DNA of 64,000 nt from Marinobacter sp. HL-58 (lineage in GTDB: Bacteria; Pseudomonadota; Gammaproteobacteria; Pseudomonadales; Oleiphilaceae). This document shows, piece after piece, positions 39,508-50,009 of the stretch. Below the pieces are notes generated by a model that saw only the letters and a list, made by a program, of their open reading frames with translations, had not been told where the DNA came from and made no database searches. The position numbers and the translations under genes are program-made. Position 1 is the first letter of the stretch, and each line of letters starts with the position of its first letter. Where the stretch lies: assembly GCF_001314605.1 (NCBI RefSeq), contig NZ_LIHP01000021.1, positions 1-64,000 on the forward strand, given 5' to 3'.

Positions 39508-40380
39508 CTACTTGATGTGGCCCAGGATACCATCCAACTCGTCCAGTGAGGTGTATTCTATCACCAGCTTTCCTTTTCCACGCTGGCCATGGTCGATCGA
39601 TACCCGGGCACCGAGCCGCTCTGCCAGGTCATCCTGCAGGGCACGGATATTGGGGTCCAGTTCACCTCTGGCTTTCTTGCGGCCCGGAGTCTCCTGCTGT
39701 ACGCGCCTGACCAGGGCTTCGGTCTGGCGAACAGACAGGGATTTGGCCACCACCTGTTTTGCCACCTGCATCTGCTGCTCCGGCTGCAGAGTCAGCATGG
39801 CGCGGCCGTGGCCCATTTCCAGATCACCATGCTCAAGCATTACCCGCACGTCTTCAGACAGGCTGATCAGCCGCAGCAGGTTGGTGATGGTGGTCCGGCT
39901 CTTGCCCACGGCTTCTGCAACCTGGGCCTGGGTGAGGCCGAATTCATCCTGCAGCCGTTGCAGCGCGAACGCTTCTTCGATCGGGTTGAGGTTTTCGCGC
40001 TGGATATTCTCGATCAGCGCCATGGCAATGGCGGCATCATCCGGAACATCACGGATGATGGCAGGAATCCGGTCCAGCTCGGCCATCTGGGTGGCACGCC
40101 AGCGGCGCTCACCGGCGATCAGCTCGAAGCGGCCCTCTGCGATGGGTCGAACAACCACCGGCTGCATCACACCCTGCTGACGGATGGAATCCGCCAGCTC
40201 CTGGAGGGCCGCCGGATCCATATCCCGGCGGGGCTGGAACCGGCCACGCTGGATCAGATCGATCGGAACTTCCCGGAGCTCACCATCGTGATCCTTCAGT
40301 TCCTGGTCCAGATTGACCCTGGAGCCCTGCAACAGAGCGCCCAGTCCGCGCTCACCCAGTCCTCGTTTCTTCGCCGCCAT
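39508..40380 (-). CDS. parB: Chromosome partitioning protein ParB
   Basis: A 290-residue CTPase clamp that loads at parS and spreads. The order is a basic N-terminus (MAAKKRGLGERGLGALL), the CTP-binding domain with RGRFQPRR and GERRWRA, the helix-turn-helix (FGLTQAQVAEAVGKSRTTITNLLRL), and a C-terminal dimer domain (GKGKLVIEYTSLDELDGIL). I use ATG 40380; an ATG four codons earlier (40392) has a very close GGGAAGA. It lies 52 bases after parA. I found no convincing parS in the window. Confidence 0.95.
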   Translation of the reverse strand: MAAKKRGLGERGLGALLQGSRVNLDQELKDHDGELREVPIDLIQRGRFQPRRDMDPAALQELADSIRQQGVMQPVVVRPIAEGRFELIAGERRWRATQMAELDRIPAIIRDVPDDAAIAMALIENIQRENLNPIEEAFALQRLQDEFGLTQAQVAEAVGKSRTTITNLLRLISLSEDVRVMLEHGDLEMGHGRAMLTLQPEQQMQVAKQVVAKSLSVRQTEALVRRVQQETPGRKKARGELDPNIRALQDDLAERLGARVSIDHGQRGKGKLVIEYTSLDELDGILGHIK

Positions 40381-40432
40381 GGTGTTTGTCATTCTTCCCG
40401 ATGAAAATTCTGAGTGCAAAGGAGGGGGTAGT

Positions 40433-41227
40433 TTACACGGCAACGGCCGCGGATGTCTTTTGCGAACCGTGACGGCGGACCATTTCTCCGGCCAGGGCCA
40501 GGTAGGCAATGGCGCCTTTGGAGGCCCGATCGTATTTGAGCGCGGGCATGCCGTAGCTGGGCGCTTCTGCCAGCCGTACATTCCGTGGAATCACCGCCTT
40601 GTAGACCTTGTCGCCGAAAAACTCGGTGAGCTGGCCGGAGACATCCAGGGTCAGGCTGTTGCGGGGGTCATACATGGTACGCAGGATGCCTTCCACCTGC
40701 AGGTCCGGATTCACCGTTTCCTGGATCTGTTCAACGGTGTTCATCAGCGCCGCCAGACCCTCCAGTGCGTAATATTCGCACTGCATGGGGATGAGCACGG
40801 TGTCCGCCGCAGACAGGGCATTGACCGTCAGCAGGCTCAGGGACGGCGGGCAGTCGATAAGGATGTAGTCGTAGTTTTCCCGCACCTTGTTCAGCGCCAG
40901 GCGCAGGCGGTGTTCGCGGCCGATCTCATTCATCAGCTCAACTTCGGCAGCGGTCAGATCGCCATTGGCGGGCAGGATGTCGAAACCGGAGGCTTCGGCC
41001 CGGAAGATCACCTCGGCGGCGGTTGCCCGCTTGGTGAGCATGTCATAACCGGAGCGCTTGAGGTCATTCTTGTCCACACCGCTGCCCATGGTGGCATTGC
41101 CCTGGGGGTCCATATCCACCAGCAATACCCGGCGTTTGGTTGCAGCCAGGGAAGCAGCCAGGTTCACGCAGGTGGTGGTTTTACCCACACCGCCTTTCTG
41201 ATTGGTCACTGCAATCACACGCGCCAT
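40433..41227 (-). CDS. parA: Chromosome partitioning ATPase ParA
   Basis: A 264-residue Walker-type ATPase that forms the nucleoid gradient pulling ParB-parS complexes. It begins MARVIAVTNQKGGVGKTTTCVNLAASLA with the deviant Walker A KGGVGKTT; Walker B is YDYILIDCPPSLSLL. It ends with the usual EMVRRHGSQ tail. AGGAGG precedes ATG 41227, two bases after the rsmG stop. Part of mnmG-rsmG-parA-parB. Confidence 0.97.
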   Translation of the reverse strand: MARVIAVTNQKGGVGKTTTCVNLAASLAATKRRVLLVDMDPQGNATMGSGVDKNDLKRSGYDMLTKRATAAEVIFRAEASGFDILPANGDLTAAEVELMNEIGREHRLRLALNKVRENYDYILIDCPPSLSLLTVNALSAADTVLIPMQCEYYALEGLAALMNTVEQIQETVNPDLQVEGILRTMYDPRNSLTLDVSGQLTEFFGDKVYKAVIPRNVRLAEAPSYGMPALKYDRASKGAIAYLALAGEMVRRHGSQKTSAAVAV

Positions 41228-41229
41228 GA

Positions 41230-41892
41230 CTAGCCTCCTGTCCTGAATTTCTGAGGGCCGGAATCCCGCCCGATCACCAGCAGATGCCGTTCCCCGTCCG
41301 AGCCGGGCACCGATAACGAGTGCCGGGACGTTATCTGCCACCCCGCTGGCAGGGCAGCCACCTCATCATCCGGAAACTGACCTTTCATGGCAAGGAACTC
41401 GCCCTCATCCGCGAGCAGATGCCCGCACCAGGCCACCAGGTTCTCCAGCGCGGTGAACGCCCGGCTGCTGATCTGCTGGTACCGGACGGCAGGATTACAG
41501 GTTTCCGCACGGCCGTGAATCACTTCCACGTTTCTCAGTCCCAGCTCCAGCACGCACTGGGTCAGAAAACGGGTCTTCTTGCTGTTGCTGTCCAGCAGGG
41601 TAAAGCGCTTGCCGGGCAGGGCGATAGCCAGGGGAATGCCCGGCAAGCCCCCACCAGCACCCACATCCAGCAAATGATCCGCAGTCACGAACGGCAGTAT
41701 GCTCAGACTGTCCAGTAACTGGCGCGATACCATCTGCCCGGGTTCCCGCACAGCCGTCAGATTGTAGGCCCGGTTCCACTTGTTCAGTAGCGCCAGAAAC
41801 GCCAGCAGCTGCTGCTGGCTGGCGTTATCCAGTTCCAGGTTCAGTTCAGCCAGGCCCTGAGTAAGCTGGCGTTGCCAGAGTGCATCGCTCAT
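41230..41892 (-). CDS. rsmG: 16S rRNA (guanine527-N7)-methyltransferase RsmG
   Basis: A 220-residue SAM-dependent enzyme that methylates G527 in the 530 loop of 16S rRNA; its loss gives low-level streptomycin resistance in other bacteria. The SAM loop LLDVGAGGGLPGIPLAI and the KWNRAYNLTAVREPGQMVSRQLLDSL N-terminal block are characteristic. It follows mnmG by eight bases. Confidence 0.96.
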   Translation of the reverse strand: MSDALWQRQLTQGLAELNLELDNASQQQLLAFLALLNKWNRAYNLTAVREPGQMVSRQLLDSLSILPFVTADHLLDVGAGGGLPGIPLAIALPGKRFTLLDSNSKKTRFLTQCVLELGLRNVEVIHGRAETCNPAVRYQQISSRAFTALENLVAWCGHLLADEGEFLAMKGQFPDDEVAALPAGWQITSRHSLSVPGSDGERHLLVIGRDSGPQKFRTGG

Positions 41893-41900
41893 GGGCGCGC

Positions 41901-43787
41901 TCAGGCGGATTGCTTGCGCAGCAGGTCGCGCTTCTTGAGATGCACCAGCACCTGGGAAATGGCTGCCGGGGTCACGCCCTGGATCCGCGAGGCCTGGGCT
42001 ACGGTTTCCGGCCGGACTTCTTTCAGTTTCTGCCGGATCTCGTTGGACAGCCCGCCGATGGCATCGAAATCGATATCGTCCGGCAGCCGGGTATTCTCGT
42101 TCCGGCGCAGGCGTTCGATTTCATCGGTCTGGCGGGAGATGTAACCCTCGTACTTGATCTCGATTTCCACCTGGTCGGCGACAACGGGATCATCCGCCAC
42201 ACCATCGGCCATTTGCGCGATATGGCTGTAGTTGATCTCCGGGCGTCGCAGCAGTTCTGCCAGGGTCTGGTCCCGGTTCATGGGTTGGCGCAGGAAGCTG
42301 TTGGCCGCCTCGCCACCGGGGGTACCGGGATGAATACGGGTGGTTTCAAGGCGATTGCGCTCCGCGGCGATGGCCTCACGCTTGGTATTGAAGGCCTGCC
42401 AGCGATACTCATCCACAGCCCCCAGTTTGCGGCCGGTTTCAGTCAGCCGCAGGTCGGCGTTGTCTTCCCGCAGAATCAGGCGATACTCGGCGCGGCTGGT
42501 GAACATGCGGTAGGGCTCGGAGGTGCCCATGGTAATCAGGTCATCCACCAGCACGCCCAGGTAAGCCTCATCCCGGCGGGGATACCATTCGTCTTTCTCC
42601 TGGGCCCGCAGCGCGGCATTGATGCCCGCCAGCAGCCCCTGGGCGCCAGCTTCCTCATATCCGGTGGTACCGTTGATCTGGCCGGCAAAGTACAGGCCCT
42701 GGATAAACTTGGTTTCCAGGGTGTGACGAAGGTCCTGGGGATTCAGGAAATCGTACTCGATGGCGTAACCGGGCCGGGTGATATGAGCATTCTCGAACCC
42801 GGGAATGGTGCGCACGGCTGCCAGCTGGATATCGAACGGCAGGCTGGTGGAGATGCCGTTGGGATACAGCTCATTGGTGGTCAGCCCTTCCGGCTCCACG
42901 AAAATCTGGTGCGAGTCCTTGTCCGCGAAGCGGTTGACCTTGTCCTCGATGGATGGGCAATAGCGCGGCCCGATGCCTTCGATATTGCCGGCAAACATGG
43001 GCGAGCGGTCAAAGCCGCTGCGGATGATGTCGTGGGTCTGTTCGGTGGTGCGGGTCACGTAGCAGCATACCTGCTCCGGATGCTGCTCCCGAGAGCCCAG
43101 GAACGACATCACCGGTGCCGGGTCATCGCCCCACTGTTCCTGCATCACGGAAAAATCCACGCTGCGGGCATCGATACGGGGCGGGGTACCGGTTTTCAGG
43201 CGCCCGACATTGAATGGCAGCTCACGAAGACGCTGGGCCAGCGCGTTGGCAGGGGCGTCACCGGCGCGGCCACCGGAGTGCTGCTGCATGCCAATGTGGA
43301 TAACGCCACCCAGGAAAGTACCGGTGGTGAGCACCACCGTGGGTGCCCGGAAACGGATGCCGGACTGGGTCACCACACCGGTAATGCGTTCACCTTCGAC
43401 AATCAGGTCGTCGGCTGCCTGCTGGAACAGGGTCAGGTTGGGCTGATTCTCGAGGATTTCCCGGATTGCCGCCTTGTACAGAACCCGGTCCGCCTGGGCA
43501 CGGGTAGCTCGCACCGCCGGACCCTTGCGGGAGTTGAGCACACGGAACTGGATACCGGCCTTGTCGGTGGCCATCGCCATGGCGCCGCCCAGGGCATCGA
43601 TTTCCTTCACCAGGTGGCTCTTGCCAATCCCGCCAATGGCCGGGTTACAGGACATCTGGCCCAGGGTCTCGATGTTGTGGGTCAGCAGCAAGGTTTGTGA
43701 GCCCATGCGCGCGGCCGCCAGCGCGGCTTCAGTGCCAGCATGGCCACCACCAATGACAATCACATCGAAACGGGTCGGATAATCCAC
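41901..43787 (-). CDS. mnmG: tRNA uridine-5-carboxymethylaminomethyl modification enzyme MnmG
   Basis: A 628-residue FAD protein that, with MnmE, builds the 5-carboxymethylaminomethyl group on U34 of certain tRNAs. The FAD fold is [23 protein letters not shown], followed by [21 protein letters not shown], and the catalytic Cys block is in [17 protein letters not shown] and [14 protein letters not shown]. The C-terminal MnmE-binding domain ends [34 protein letters not shown]. The start is GTG 43787 with GAGGTGATG upstream. Confidence 0.97.
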   Translation of the reverse strand: MDYPTRFDVIVIGGGHAGTEAALAAARMGSQTLLLTHNIETLGQMSCNPAIGGIGKSHLVKEIDALGGAMAMATDKAGIQFRVLNSRKGPAVRATRAQADRVLYKAAIREILENQPNLTLFQQAADDLIVEGERITGVVTQSGIRFRAPTVVLTTGTFLGGVIHIGMQQHSGGRAGDAPANALAQRLRELPFNVGRLKTGTPPRIDARSVDFSVMQEQWGDDPAPVMSFLGSREQHPEQVCCYVTRTTEQTHDIIRSGFDRSPMFAGNIEGIGPRYCPSIEDKVNRFADKDSHQIFVEPEGLTTNELYPNGISTSLPFDIQLAAVRTIPGFENAHITRPGYAIEYDFLNPQDLRHTLETKFIQGLYFAGQINGTTGYEEAGAQGLLAGINAALRAQEKDEWYPRRDEAYLGVLVDDLITMGTSEPYRMFTSRAEYRLILREDNADLRLTETGRKLGAVDEYRWQAFNTKREAIAAERNRLETTRIHPGTPGGEAANSFLRQPMNRDQTLAELLRRPEINYSHIAQMADGVADDPVVADQVEIEIKYEGYISRQTDEIERLRRNENTRLPDDIDFDAIGGLSNEIRQKLKEVRPETVAQASRIQGVTPAAISQVLVHLKKRDLLRKQSA

Positions 43788-44424
43788 AACATCACCTCGG
43801 CAAACGGGGTATTAAAAATTCTGGGCGAAAAAAGCAGCCTGAAAATCAGGGCGGGGAGTATAACGCCTCACCCGGCAAAATGCAGTCAGAATGTGCAAAT
43901 TTTAACCAGACGCGAGGCCTACATGAACCCCCGACCCGATACTCAGATTCGTTCACGTGTTCCACGGCAGGTTTTACAGATAGGGGATAACCGAAATTCG
44001 ACAGATTTCAGCGGCTTGTCGTTATCTTCTCACAAAAGTTTTCAAGAAAGTTATCCACATAGGCAGACCGCTGTTTCGGACACCTGAAAAAGACTTAACG
44101 TATTGTTTTAAAACATTTCATACATTTTTACTCAAAGCTTATCCGAAGGTTATCCAATTATTTATCCACAGTTTTTCAGGTGCCGGCTATCCCTCGGCCT
44201 GTACAACTGCCATACCTGTTCTGTTTCTGGGCAATCAATTGGATTCTGCCCGTTAACGGTGCAGCTTCCTTGACCCGCCAGGCCCATGATCATTTATTGA
44301 CGGCTTATAGCGGGAGGATCCGCCTGTTTTATGACAACCTGGCATGAAATTCGCGAGACTCCACCACTTCCAATTGAATTTCAGCCAGCGGCAAGGACGG
44401 CGTCGTTGTTGAGGAACCCAGACC
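43788..44424. other. Origin-like region with DnaA boxes between mnmG and the EAL gene
   Basis: This 637-base gap has no gene. DnaA boxes on the plus strand are TTATCCACA at 44051-44059 and 44162-44170 (perfect) plus TTATCCGAA (44139-44147) and TTATCCAAT (44150-44158). Between the first and the rest lies an AT-rich stretch (about 44092-44133) containing GTTTTAAAAC. The mnmG promoter must also lie in the left part. E. coli oriC lies beside mnmG; here this cluster could be an origin, a former origin or a DnaA-titration site. Confidence 0.6.
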
Positions 44425-45699
44425 ATGACCAGCGTACTTTCCTTTTCCAGGCACCGGACCTTCCAGGCCCGTCCTTCTCGGAAAAAGGACGTCTTTAACG
44501 AATTCAGATTCAACTCGGTGTATCAGCCAATTTTCAGCCCTACCCACCAGAAACTGGTAGGACTTGAAGCACTGGTGCGTGTCGCCCGGGATCACCAGAT
44601 CGTCTCGCCGGTGGAACTGTTCAAAAGCGCTCACCACAGCAACCAGACCGTCGAGCTGGACAGCTATCTGCTCCACCGACACCTGGAAAGGTTTGCAGCA
44701 CATCCGATACCGGCATGGCTGTTCCTGAACATCAATCCGGAGACCTGCACCCATCCCGCCTCTTCTCTGGATCGGCTGATTGAACACTGCCAGGCCTGCG
44801 GTGTTTCCCCGGACAGGGTAGTGCTGGAGCTGGTCGAAACGGCCAGTGAAAACCCTGGCGCCCTTCTGAAATTTATCGATATCGCCAAAGCCCGGGGTTT
44901 CCAGATCGCGATTGATGACTTCGGTACCGGCGATTCGAATTTCGAACGCCTGTGGCGCATGGACCCGATGATTGTGAAGCTCGATCGCAGTCTGCTGGTC
45001 AATGCCGAACAGCATCATCGTGCCCGCCAGTTACTGGAGAGCCTGGTGCGGATGATTCGTGAAAGTGGCAGCCTGGTGCTGCTGGAAGGCATCGAAAACC
45101 AGGCCCAGGCCGGGATTGCATTGGCAACCGAGGCAGATTTGCTGCAGGGATTTCTGTTGGGTATGCCGGACGCCGTCAATCAGGCCACGGTGACGCAGGG
45201 CGAAGCCGCCCTGAAATCTGTGATGAATCAGTCCAGGCAGTCCTCCCTGAAGGAAAGTTCGGAACACGAGAAGTTCTTGCGTCTGTTGAGGTTTGAAATC
45301 CTGGAGGCGTGCCACCGGTTGGCCAGGGGAGAATCCTTCACCGCCGCCTGTGAAACCACTCTCCGTATCGAAGGCGTCAAGCGCTGCTTCCTCCTCAACC
45401 GGGATGGCGTGCAGCAGGGAAACCTGGTGCTCGCCACACACGACACCGCACCCCATAACTTCAACCCGCTCTATCAATCCGCCGGTGCCTGCTGGGCCCA
45501 CCGGGAGTACTTCCGTAATGCATTATCCCGGCCGCAACATATCAATGCCTCGCGGCCCTATGTAGCATTGCCGGATGCCGTTCGCACGGTGACTTTGTCA
45601 ACGTCACTGACCAGCGTCGACAACCGCCAGGTGTTCTGCGTGGACCTGCACCCCGATGAAATCTTCGACGGCCAGCTCTGTTTCCCGCACACACTCTGA
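44425..45699 (+). CDS. EAL-domain c-di-GMP phosphodiesterase with C-terminal sensor-like domain
   Basis: A 424-residue protein. The EAL domain (about 30-265) keeps the residues needed for activity: Glu48 in LEALVRV, Asn in LFLNINPET, Glu in VVLELVETA, DD in IAIDDFGTGDSNF, Lys in VKLDRS, Glu in LLEGIEN and Gln in LLQGFLLGMP. It should therefore hydrolyse c-di-GMP. The C-terminal part (about 290-424) resembles a PDC/Cache-like domain but lies in the cytoplasm, as there are no membrane helices. GAGG precedes the ATG. It stands alone on the plus strand beside the DnaA-box cluster. Confidence 0.88.
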   Translation: MTSVLSFSRHRTFQARPSRKKDVFNEFRFNSVYQPIFSPTHQKLVGLEALVRVARDHQIVSPVELFKSAHHSNQTVELDSYLLHRHLERFAAHPIPAWLFLNINPETCTHPASSLDRLIEHCQACGVSPDRVVLELVETASENPGALLKFIDIAKARGFQIAIDDFGTGDSNFERLWRMDPMIVKLDRSLLVNAEQHHRARQLLESLVRMIRESGSLVLLEGIENQAQAGIALATEADLLQGFLLGMPDAVNQATVTQGEAALKSVMNQSRQSSLKESSEHEKFLRLLRFEILEACHRLARGESFTAACETTLRIEGVKRCFLLNRDGVQQGNLVLATHDTAPHNFNPLYQSAGACWAHREYFRNALSRPQHINASRPYVALPDAVRTVTLSTSLTSVDNRQVFCVDLHPDEIFDGQLCFPHTL

Positions 45700-45708
45700 A
45701 CACCGTTG

Positions 45709-48700
45709 TCAGAACCGATCCATCTCTTTTGATTGCGGGGCCGCGGCCATGCCGCGGCCACCCGCAGACTGGCCCGCCTGTTTTTCCAGTTCCAGGGCAA
45801 CCGAGTTGGTGGATCTGGCAAACTTCGCCATCAGGTTATAAAGCACCGGAATAATGAACAGCGTCAGCGTCGTAGCGAACACCAGCCCGCCAAGTATGAC
45901 AATACCGATGGACGCCCGGCTTTCAGCGCCCGCCCCGGTTGCCAGTACCAACGGCACCGCTCCGAACACCGTGGAGATAGTCGTCATCAGAACCGGCCGG
46001 AAGCGCAGGATGGCGCCTTCGAGAATGGCTTCCCGCACTTCATAGCCCTTGTCCCGCAACTGATTGGCAAACTCAACAATCAGTATCCCGTTCTTGGCCA
46101 TCAGCCCCAACAGCATGATGATGCCGATCTGGCTGTAGATGTTCAGGGTAATGCCGGAGAAGTACAGGGCATAAAGCGCACCGGTCACCGCAAGTGGCAC
46201 CGACAGCATGATGATCATGGGATGGATCCAGCTTTCAAACTGCGCCGCCAGCACCAGGAAGACAATCACGAATGCCAGGCCGAAGGTCACGTAGATAGCC
46301 GCGGACGAGTCCTGGAACTCACGGCTCAGACCCTTGTAACTCACCCTGGCCTCGGGAGGCAGATTATCCACCGCCAGACTGTTCAGGTAGTTCAGTGCCG
46401 AACCCAGGTCATAGCCGTCCGCCAGGGAGCCACTGATGACAACCGCCGGTAAACGGTCAATCCGCCGCAGGTCCGGATTGGCTCCTACTTCCTCTATATC
46501 CACCAGCGCTTCCAGGGGAATCAGGTCGCCTCCCTCCCGTGGCCGCAGGAACACGCGCCCCAGGTCGTCGGGGGTGGCCCGGTCGATATCCGACGCCTGT
46601 ACGATGACATCATACTCACGGCCCCGGTCGAGATAGGTTGTCACCTGCCTGGACGCCAGCATGGTTTGCAGGGTCAGCCCCACGTCTTCCACGGTCACGT
46701 CGAGATCCGCGGCGCGTTCCCGGTCGATGGTGACGTTCAGCTCAGGCCGGGTCAGCTCGAAGTCGGTTTCCAGACTCAGGAGGTTGGGGTTTTCCTTGGC
46801 CCGCTCGACAATTTCCTCGCTCCAGGCCTGGACTGATTCATAGTCCGGGCCACCGATAACAAACTCCACCGGCTGATTGAAGCCACGCTGGCCCAGGCCC
46901 GGAGGGTTGACCGCTACGGCCCGCACCCCGGGTATGCCAGCCAGTTTGCCACGCAGCTCGCTGGTAATTTCCTGCTGCTTGATATCGCGCTCATCCCAGG
47001 GTGCCAGGCCCATAATCATGAAGGCACTGTCCGCCTCGTTGCGGAACCCGACGATGGAGAGCAGCCGGGTGGCATTGCCATCTTCCAGATAGGGCAGCAA
47101 CTGTTCCTCGGCCTTGCGGACATGATGGTCGGTGTATTCCACGGTTGAACCGCGAGGCGCACTGGTGGGCATGATGATCACTCCCCGGTCTTCGGTGGGC
47201 GCCAGTTCCTGGGGCAATTGCGGGAATACCACTACCGCCATGATCAGCCCCACGACACCAAGGCCCAGCAACAAACCGGGTTGACGGAGTGAAAACCGCA
47301 ACATGCGGGCATAGCCGTTGGTAAGCCCGTTAAGAACGCGTTCACTGGCGGCCCACAGGCGATGGCCTTCTTCCGTTTCCGGGCTGTGCCGCAACCACTT
47401 CGAGCACAACATGGGCGCCAGGGTTAACGCCACCAGGCTGGACACCACGACGGCGGCAGCCAGGGTAAAACCGAACTCCGCGAAAAGCCGGCCAACGTTG
47501 CCTCCCATGAAGGAAATCGGCACGAAAACCGCAATCAGGGTCAGGGTGGTGGCGATAACCGCGAATGCCACCTGTCGTGCGCCCCGGTAGGACGCCAGCA
47601 AAGGGGGTTCACCATTGTCGATCCTGCGCTGGATGTTCTCCAGCATGACAATGGCATCGTCCACCACCAGGCCAATGGCGAGAATGACCGCCAGCAGGGT
47701 GAGTACGTTAATGGAAAAGCCCAGAGCGCCCAGGCCGATGAATGCACCGATTACGGCCACGGGTATGGTCACCGCCGGAATCAGGGTGGCGCGCCAGGAG
47801 CGCAGGAACATGAAGATGACGAGAATGACCAGTGATACCGCAATGGCCAGAGTGAAGATCACTTCCTTGATCGAGGCACGGATAAAGATGGACTCGTCGT
47901 AGCTTTCGGCAATAGTGACTTCCGGAGGGAGGGAATCGCGAATCCTGTCCAGTTCCTCCCGCACCAGATCGGACACGGCCACCGTATTGGACTTGGACTG
48001 GCGAATGATGCCCATGCCGATGGCCGTCTGGCCGTTTGCCCTCAGGCGGCTGGTATCGGATTCCACGCCCATCTGTACATTGGCGACCTCACCCAGGCGC
48101 AACAGGTCGTTGCCGTCACGACGAACCACCAGATTGCGGAACTCCTCCACCTCGGACAAACGTCCCTTGGCCCGCACGGTGAAATCCCGGGTGGATGACT
48201 CCACCGAACCTGCCGGCAACTCCACGTTATTGGATCGCAGCGCCTGCTCCACTTCAGCAACGGTTATGTCCCGCGCCGCCAGCCGCTCCCGGTCAAGCCA
48301 GACCCGGATCGCGTATCGGCGCTCGCCGCCGATGCGCACATCAGCCACGCCATCGAGCACAGACAGCCGGTCAGCCAGCACCCGGTCGGCAAAATCACTG
48401 AGTTCGGCACTGTCCCAGACATCGCTGCGCAGCGTGATCCACATCATCGGACGGGCATCGGAGTCCGCCTTGCGAACAACCGGAGGATCTGCTTCCTCAG
48501 GCAGATCATTGGACACCCGGGCTACTGCGTCCCTGACATCGTTGGCGGCGATGTCCACGTTGCGGGAAGTATTGAATTCAATGGAGGTTCGGGACTCGCC
48601 CTGTTCCGTGCTTGATTCGATCGAGCGAATACCCTCTATGCCGCTGATGGCGCCCTCAACCACCTGGGTAATCTGGGTATCCACCACTTCCGCTGCCGCA

Positions 48701-48858
48701 CCGGTGTAATCCGTGGAAATGGACACTACCGGAGGGTCGATGTCCGGGTATTCGCGCACCGGCAGACCCCGCAGGGCCGCGAGACCAAACACCAGGATCA
48801 GCAGGCTGATGACAGTGGCGAAAACCGGCCGCTTTATGGAAATGTCCGAGAGGATCAT
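45709..48858 (-). CDS. RND multidrug efflux permease (HAE1/AcrB-like)
   Basis: A 1049-residue inner-membrane pump with twelve helices and two large periplasmic loops. The proton-relay Asp pair lies in LVVDDAIVMLENIQRR (helix 4), and the start MILSDISIKRPVFATVISLLILVFGL is typical of the CeoB/MdtB-like branch. It exports drugs or lipophilic compounds through a tripartite complex. It starts three bases after the adaptor stop, so the two are cotranslated. No outer-membrane channel is encoded nearby; a TolC homologue elsewhere must serve. Substrates cannot be predicted. Confidence 0.93.
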   Translation of the reverse strand: MILSDISIKRPVFATVISLLILVFGLAALRGLPVREYPDIDPPVVSISTDYTGAAAEVVDTQITQVVEGAISGIEGIRSIESSTEQGESRTSIEFNTSRNVDIAANDVRDAVARVSNDLPEEADPPVVRKADSDARPMMWITLRSDVWDSAELSDFADRVLADRLSVLDGVADVRIGGERRYAIRVWLDRERLAARDITVAEVEQALRSNNVELPAGSVESSTRDFTVRAKGRLSEVEEFRNLVVRRDGNDLLRLGEVANVQMGVESDTSRLRANGQTAIGMGIIRQSKSNTVAVSDLVREELDRIRDSLPPEVTIAESYDESIFIRASIKEVIFTLAIAVSLVILVIFMFLRSWRATLIPAVTIPVAVIGAFIGLGALGFSINVLTLLAVILAIGLVVDDAIVMLENIQRRIDNGEPPLLASYRGARQVAFAVIATTLTLIAVFVPISFMGGNVGRLFAEFGFTLAAAVVVSSLVALTLAPMLCSKWLRHSPETEEGHRLWAASERVLNGLTNGYARMLRFSLRQPGLLLGLGVVGLIMAVVVFPQLPQELAPTEDRGVIIMPTSAPRGSTVEYTDHHVRKAEEQLLPYLEDGNATRLLSIVGFRNEADSAFMIMGLAPWDERDIKQQEITSELRGKLAGIPGVRAVAVNPPGLGQRGFNQPVEFVIGGPDYESVQAWSEEIVERAKENPNLLSLETDFELTRPELNVTIDRERAADLDVTVEDVGLTLQTMLASRQVTTYLDRGREYDVIVQASDIDRATPDDLGRVFLRPREGGDLIPLEALVDIEEVGANPDLRRIDRLPAVVISGSLADGYDLGSALNYLNSLAVDNLPPEARVSYKGLSREFQDSSAAIYVTFGLAFVIVFLVLAAQFESWIHPMIIMLSVPLAVTGALYALYFSGITLNIYSQIGIIMLLGLMAKNGILIVEFANQLRDKGYEVREAILEGAILRFRPVLMTTISTVFGAVPLVLATGAGAESRASIGIVILGGLVFATTLTLFIIPVLYNLMAKFARSTNSVALELEKQAGQSAGGRGMAAAPQSKEMDRF

Positions 48859-48861
48859 GGA

Positions 48862-49956
48862 TCAGGACTCCCGGGAGCTGGCAAAGCGGTTATCCGGAAT
48901 GGCCTTGTCGTCATCCACAACGTCAATACGGTCTCCACTGCTGAGCCGGTCCTGACCGGTAATGATCACCCGGTCGTCCTGCGACAGCCCATCCGACACC
49001 TCCACGATTCCGGGTGACCGGGAGCCCAGGGTCACAGACACGCGCCGGGCAACACCGTCCTCGGCGATAAAGACGTATTTGTCGTCACCCCGGATCATGA
49101 CAGCCTGCTCGGGAATCACCAGTGCTTCGCGCTCTCGAAGTGTCAGGTTGGCCGACATGAACTGCCCCGGCCGTAACTTACCCTCGGGATTGTCGATGAC
49201 AGCGCGTACCGGCAATGTACGGCTCAGTTCGTTGATCCGTGTACCAAGCTCCACCAGTTCACCCTGGAATCCTTCGTCGGGATAGGCCGGCGAGGCGCCG
49301 CGAACCAGCTGGCCCAGTTGGATCTGACCCAGGAATCGTTCAGGAATCGAAAAACCCAGTTCCATGCGATCGGTTGAATCCAGCGTGGTTACCGAGGTTC
49401 CTGAACCGAGATAGGTTCCGACACTGATGTCACTGAGGCCGATCACGCCCTCGAAAGGCGCTTCGATGCGATGATTGTCGAGGCGGGTCCGGGCCGATTC
49501 GCGCTGGGCCTCGGCCACTTCCAGGGCAGTGCGAAGTTCATCCACCTGGGACTGGGAAATACTGTTGTTGGTTCGCAGGCGCTGCGCCCGTTCATACTGG
49601 CGGCGGGCATCCGCCAGGGTAGCTTCGGCAACCTGCAGGTCAGCCCTGGCCTGGCGATCATCCAGGCGCAACAATAACTGGCCCCGACTCACCCGCTCAC
49701 CACTGTTCAGGTTGATTTCCACGACACGGCCACTGACTTCGGTGGTCAGTTCCACCTGATCGAGGGCTCGCAGATTACCAACCGCATTGACCGAGTCCCT
49801 TATCACCTCCATGGCCGGGCTGATGGCGTTCACCTTACTTGCCGGGCGCTCCGTCTGGGCATCCTCGGTATCATCCTGGGCAAGATACTGCCAGGAGAAA
49901 GCCCCGCCGGCTGCCAGAGCGACAAGTACCAGCGCGATCAGCCATTGCTTAACCAT
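48862..49956 (-). CDS. RND efflux periplasmic adaptor subunit
   Basis: A 364-residue membrane-fusion protein with one N-terminal anchor (MVKQWLIALVLVALAAGGAFSW), a lipoyl half-motif pair around VSGRVVEINLNSGERVSRGQLLLRLDD and RIEAPFEGVIGLSDISVG, a central coiled-coil hairpin, and beta-barrel and membrane-proximal domains. There is no lipobox. ATG 49956 has GGGAAGA upstream. It partners the RND permease immediately downstream, and lies 53 bases after the DUF3833 gene. Confidence 0.92.
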   Translation of the reverse strand: MVKQWLIALVLVALAAGGAFSWQYLAQDDTEDAQTERPASKVNAISPAMEVIRDSVNAVGNLRALDQVELTTEVSGRVVEINLNSGERVSRGQLLLRLDDRQARADLQVAEATLADARRQYERAQRLRTNNSISQSQVDELRTALEVAEAQRESARTRLDNHRIEAPFEGVIGLSDISVGTYLGSGTSVTTLDSTDRMELGFSIPERFLGQIQLGQLVRGASPAYPDEGFQGELVELGTRINELSRTLPVRAVIDNPEGKLRPGQFMSANLTLREREALVIPEQAVMIRGDDKYVFIAEDGVARRVSVTLGSRSPGIVEVSDGLSQDDRVIITGQDRLSSGDRIDVVDDDKAIPDNRFASSRES

Positions 49957-50009
49957 AATCTTCCCAATCAGTCTGTTATTGTGATTCCCGCCGTTATGGC
50001 AGCGTGGAT

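Noticed and set aside
41880..43700. 606-codon open frame antisense to mnmG
   Set aside because: mnmG on the opposite strand matches its family end to end; this frame is a mirror effect of its codon bias.
43944..43962. Possible parS around CACGTG near mnmG
   Set aside because: Only the CACGTG core matches; the flanks do not fit TGTTTCACGTGAAACA or TGTTCCACGTGGAACA. A similar weak match inside atpD (about 33974-33988) fails on the left half.
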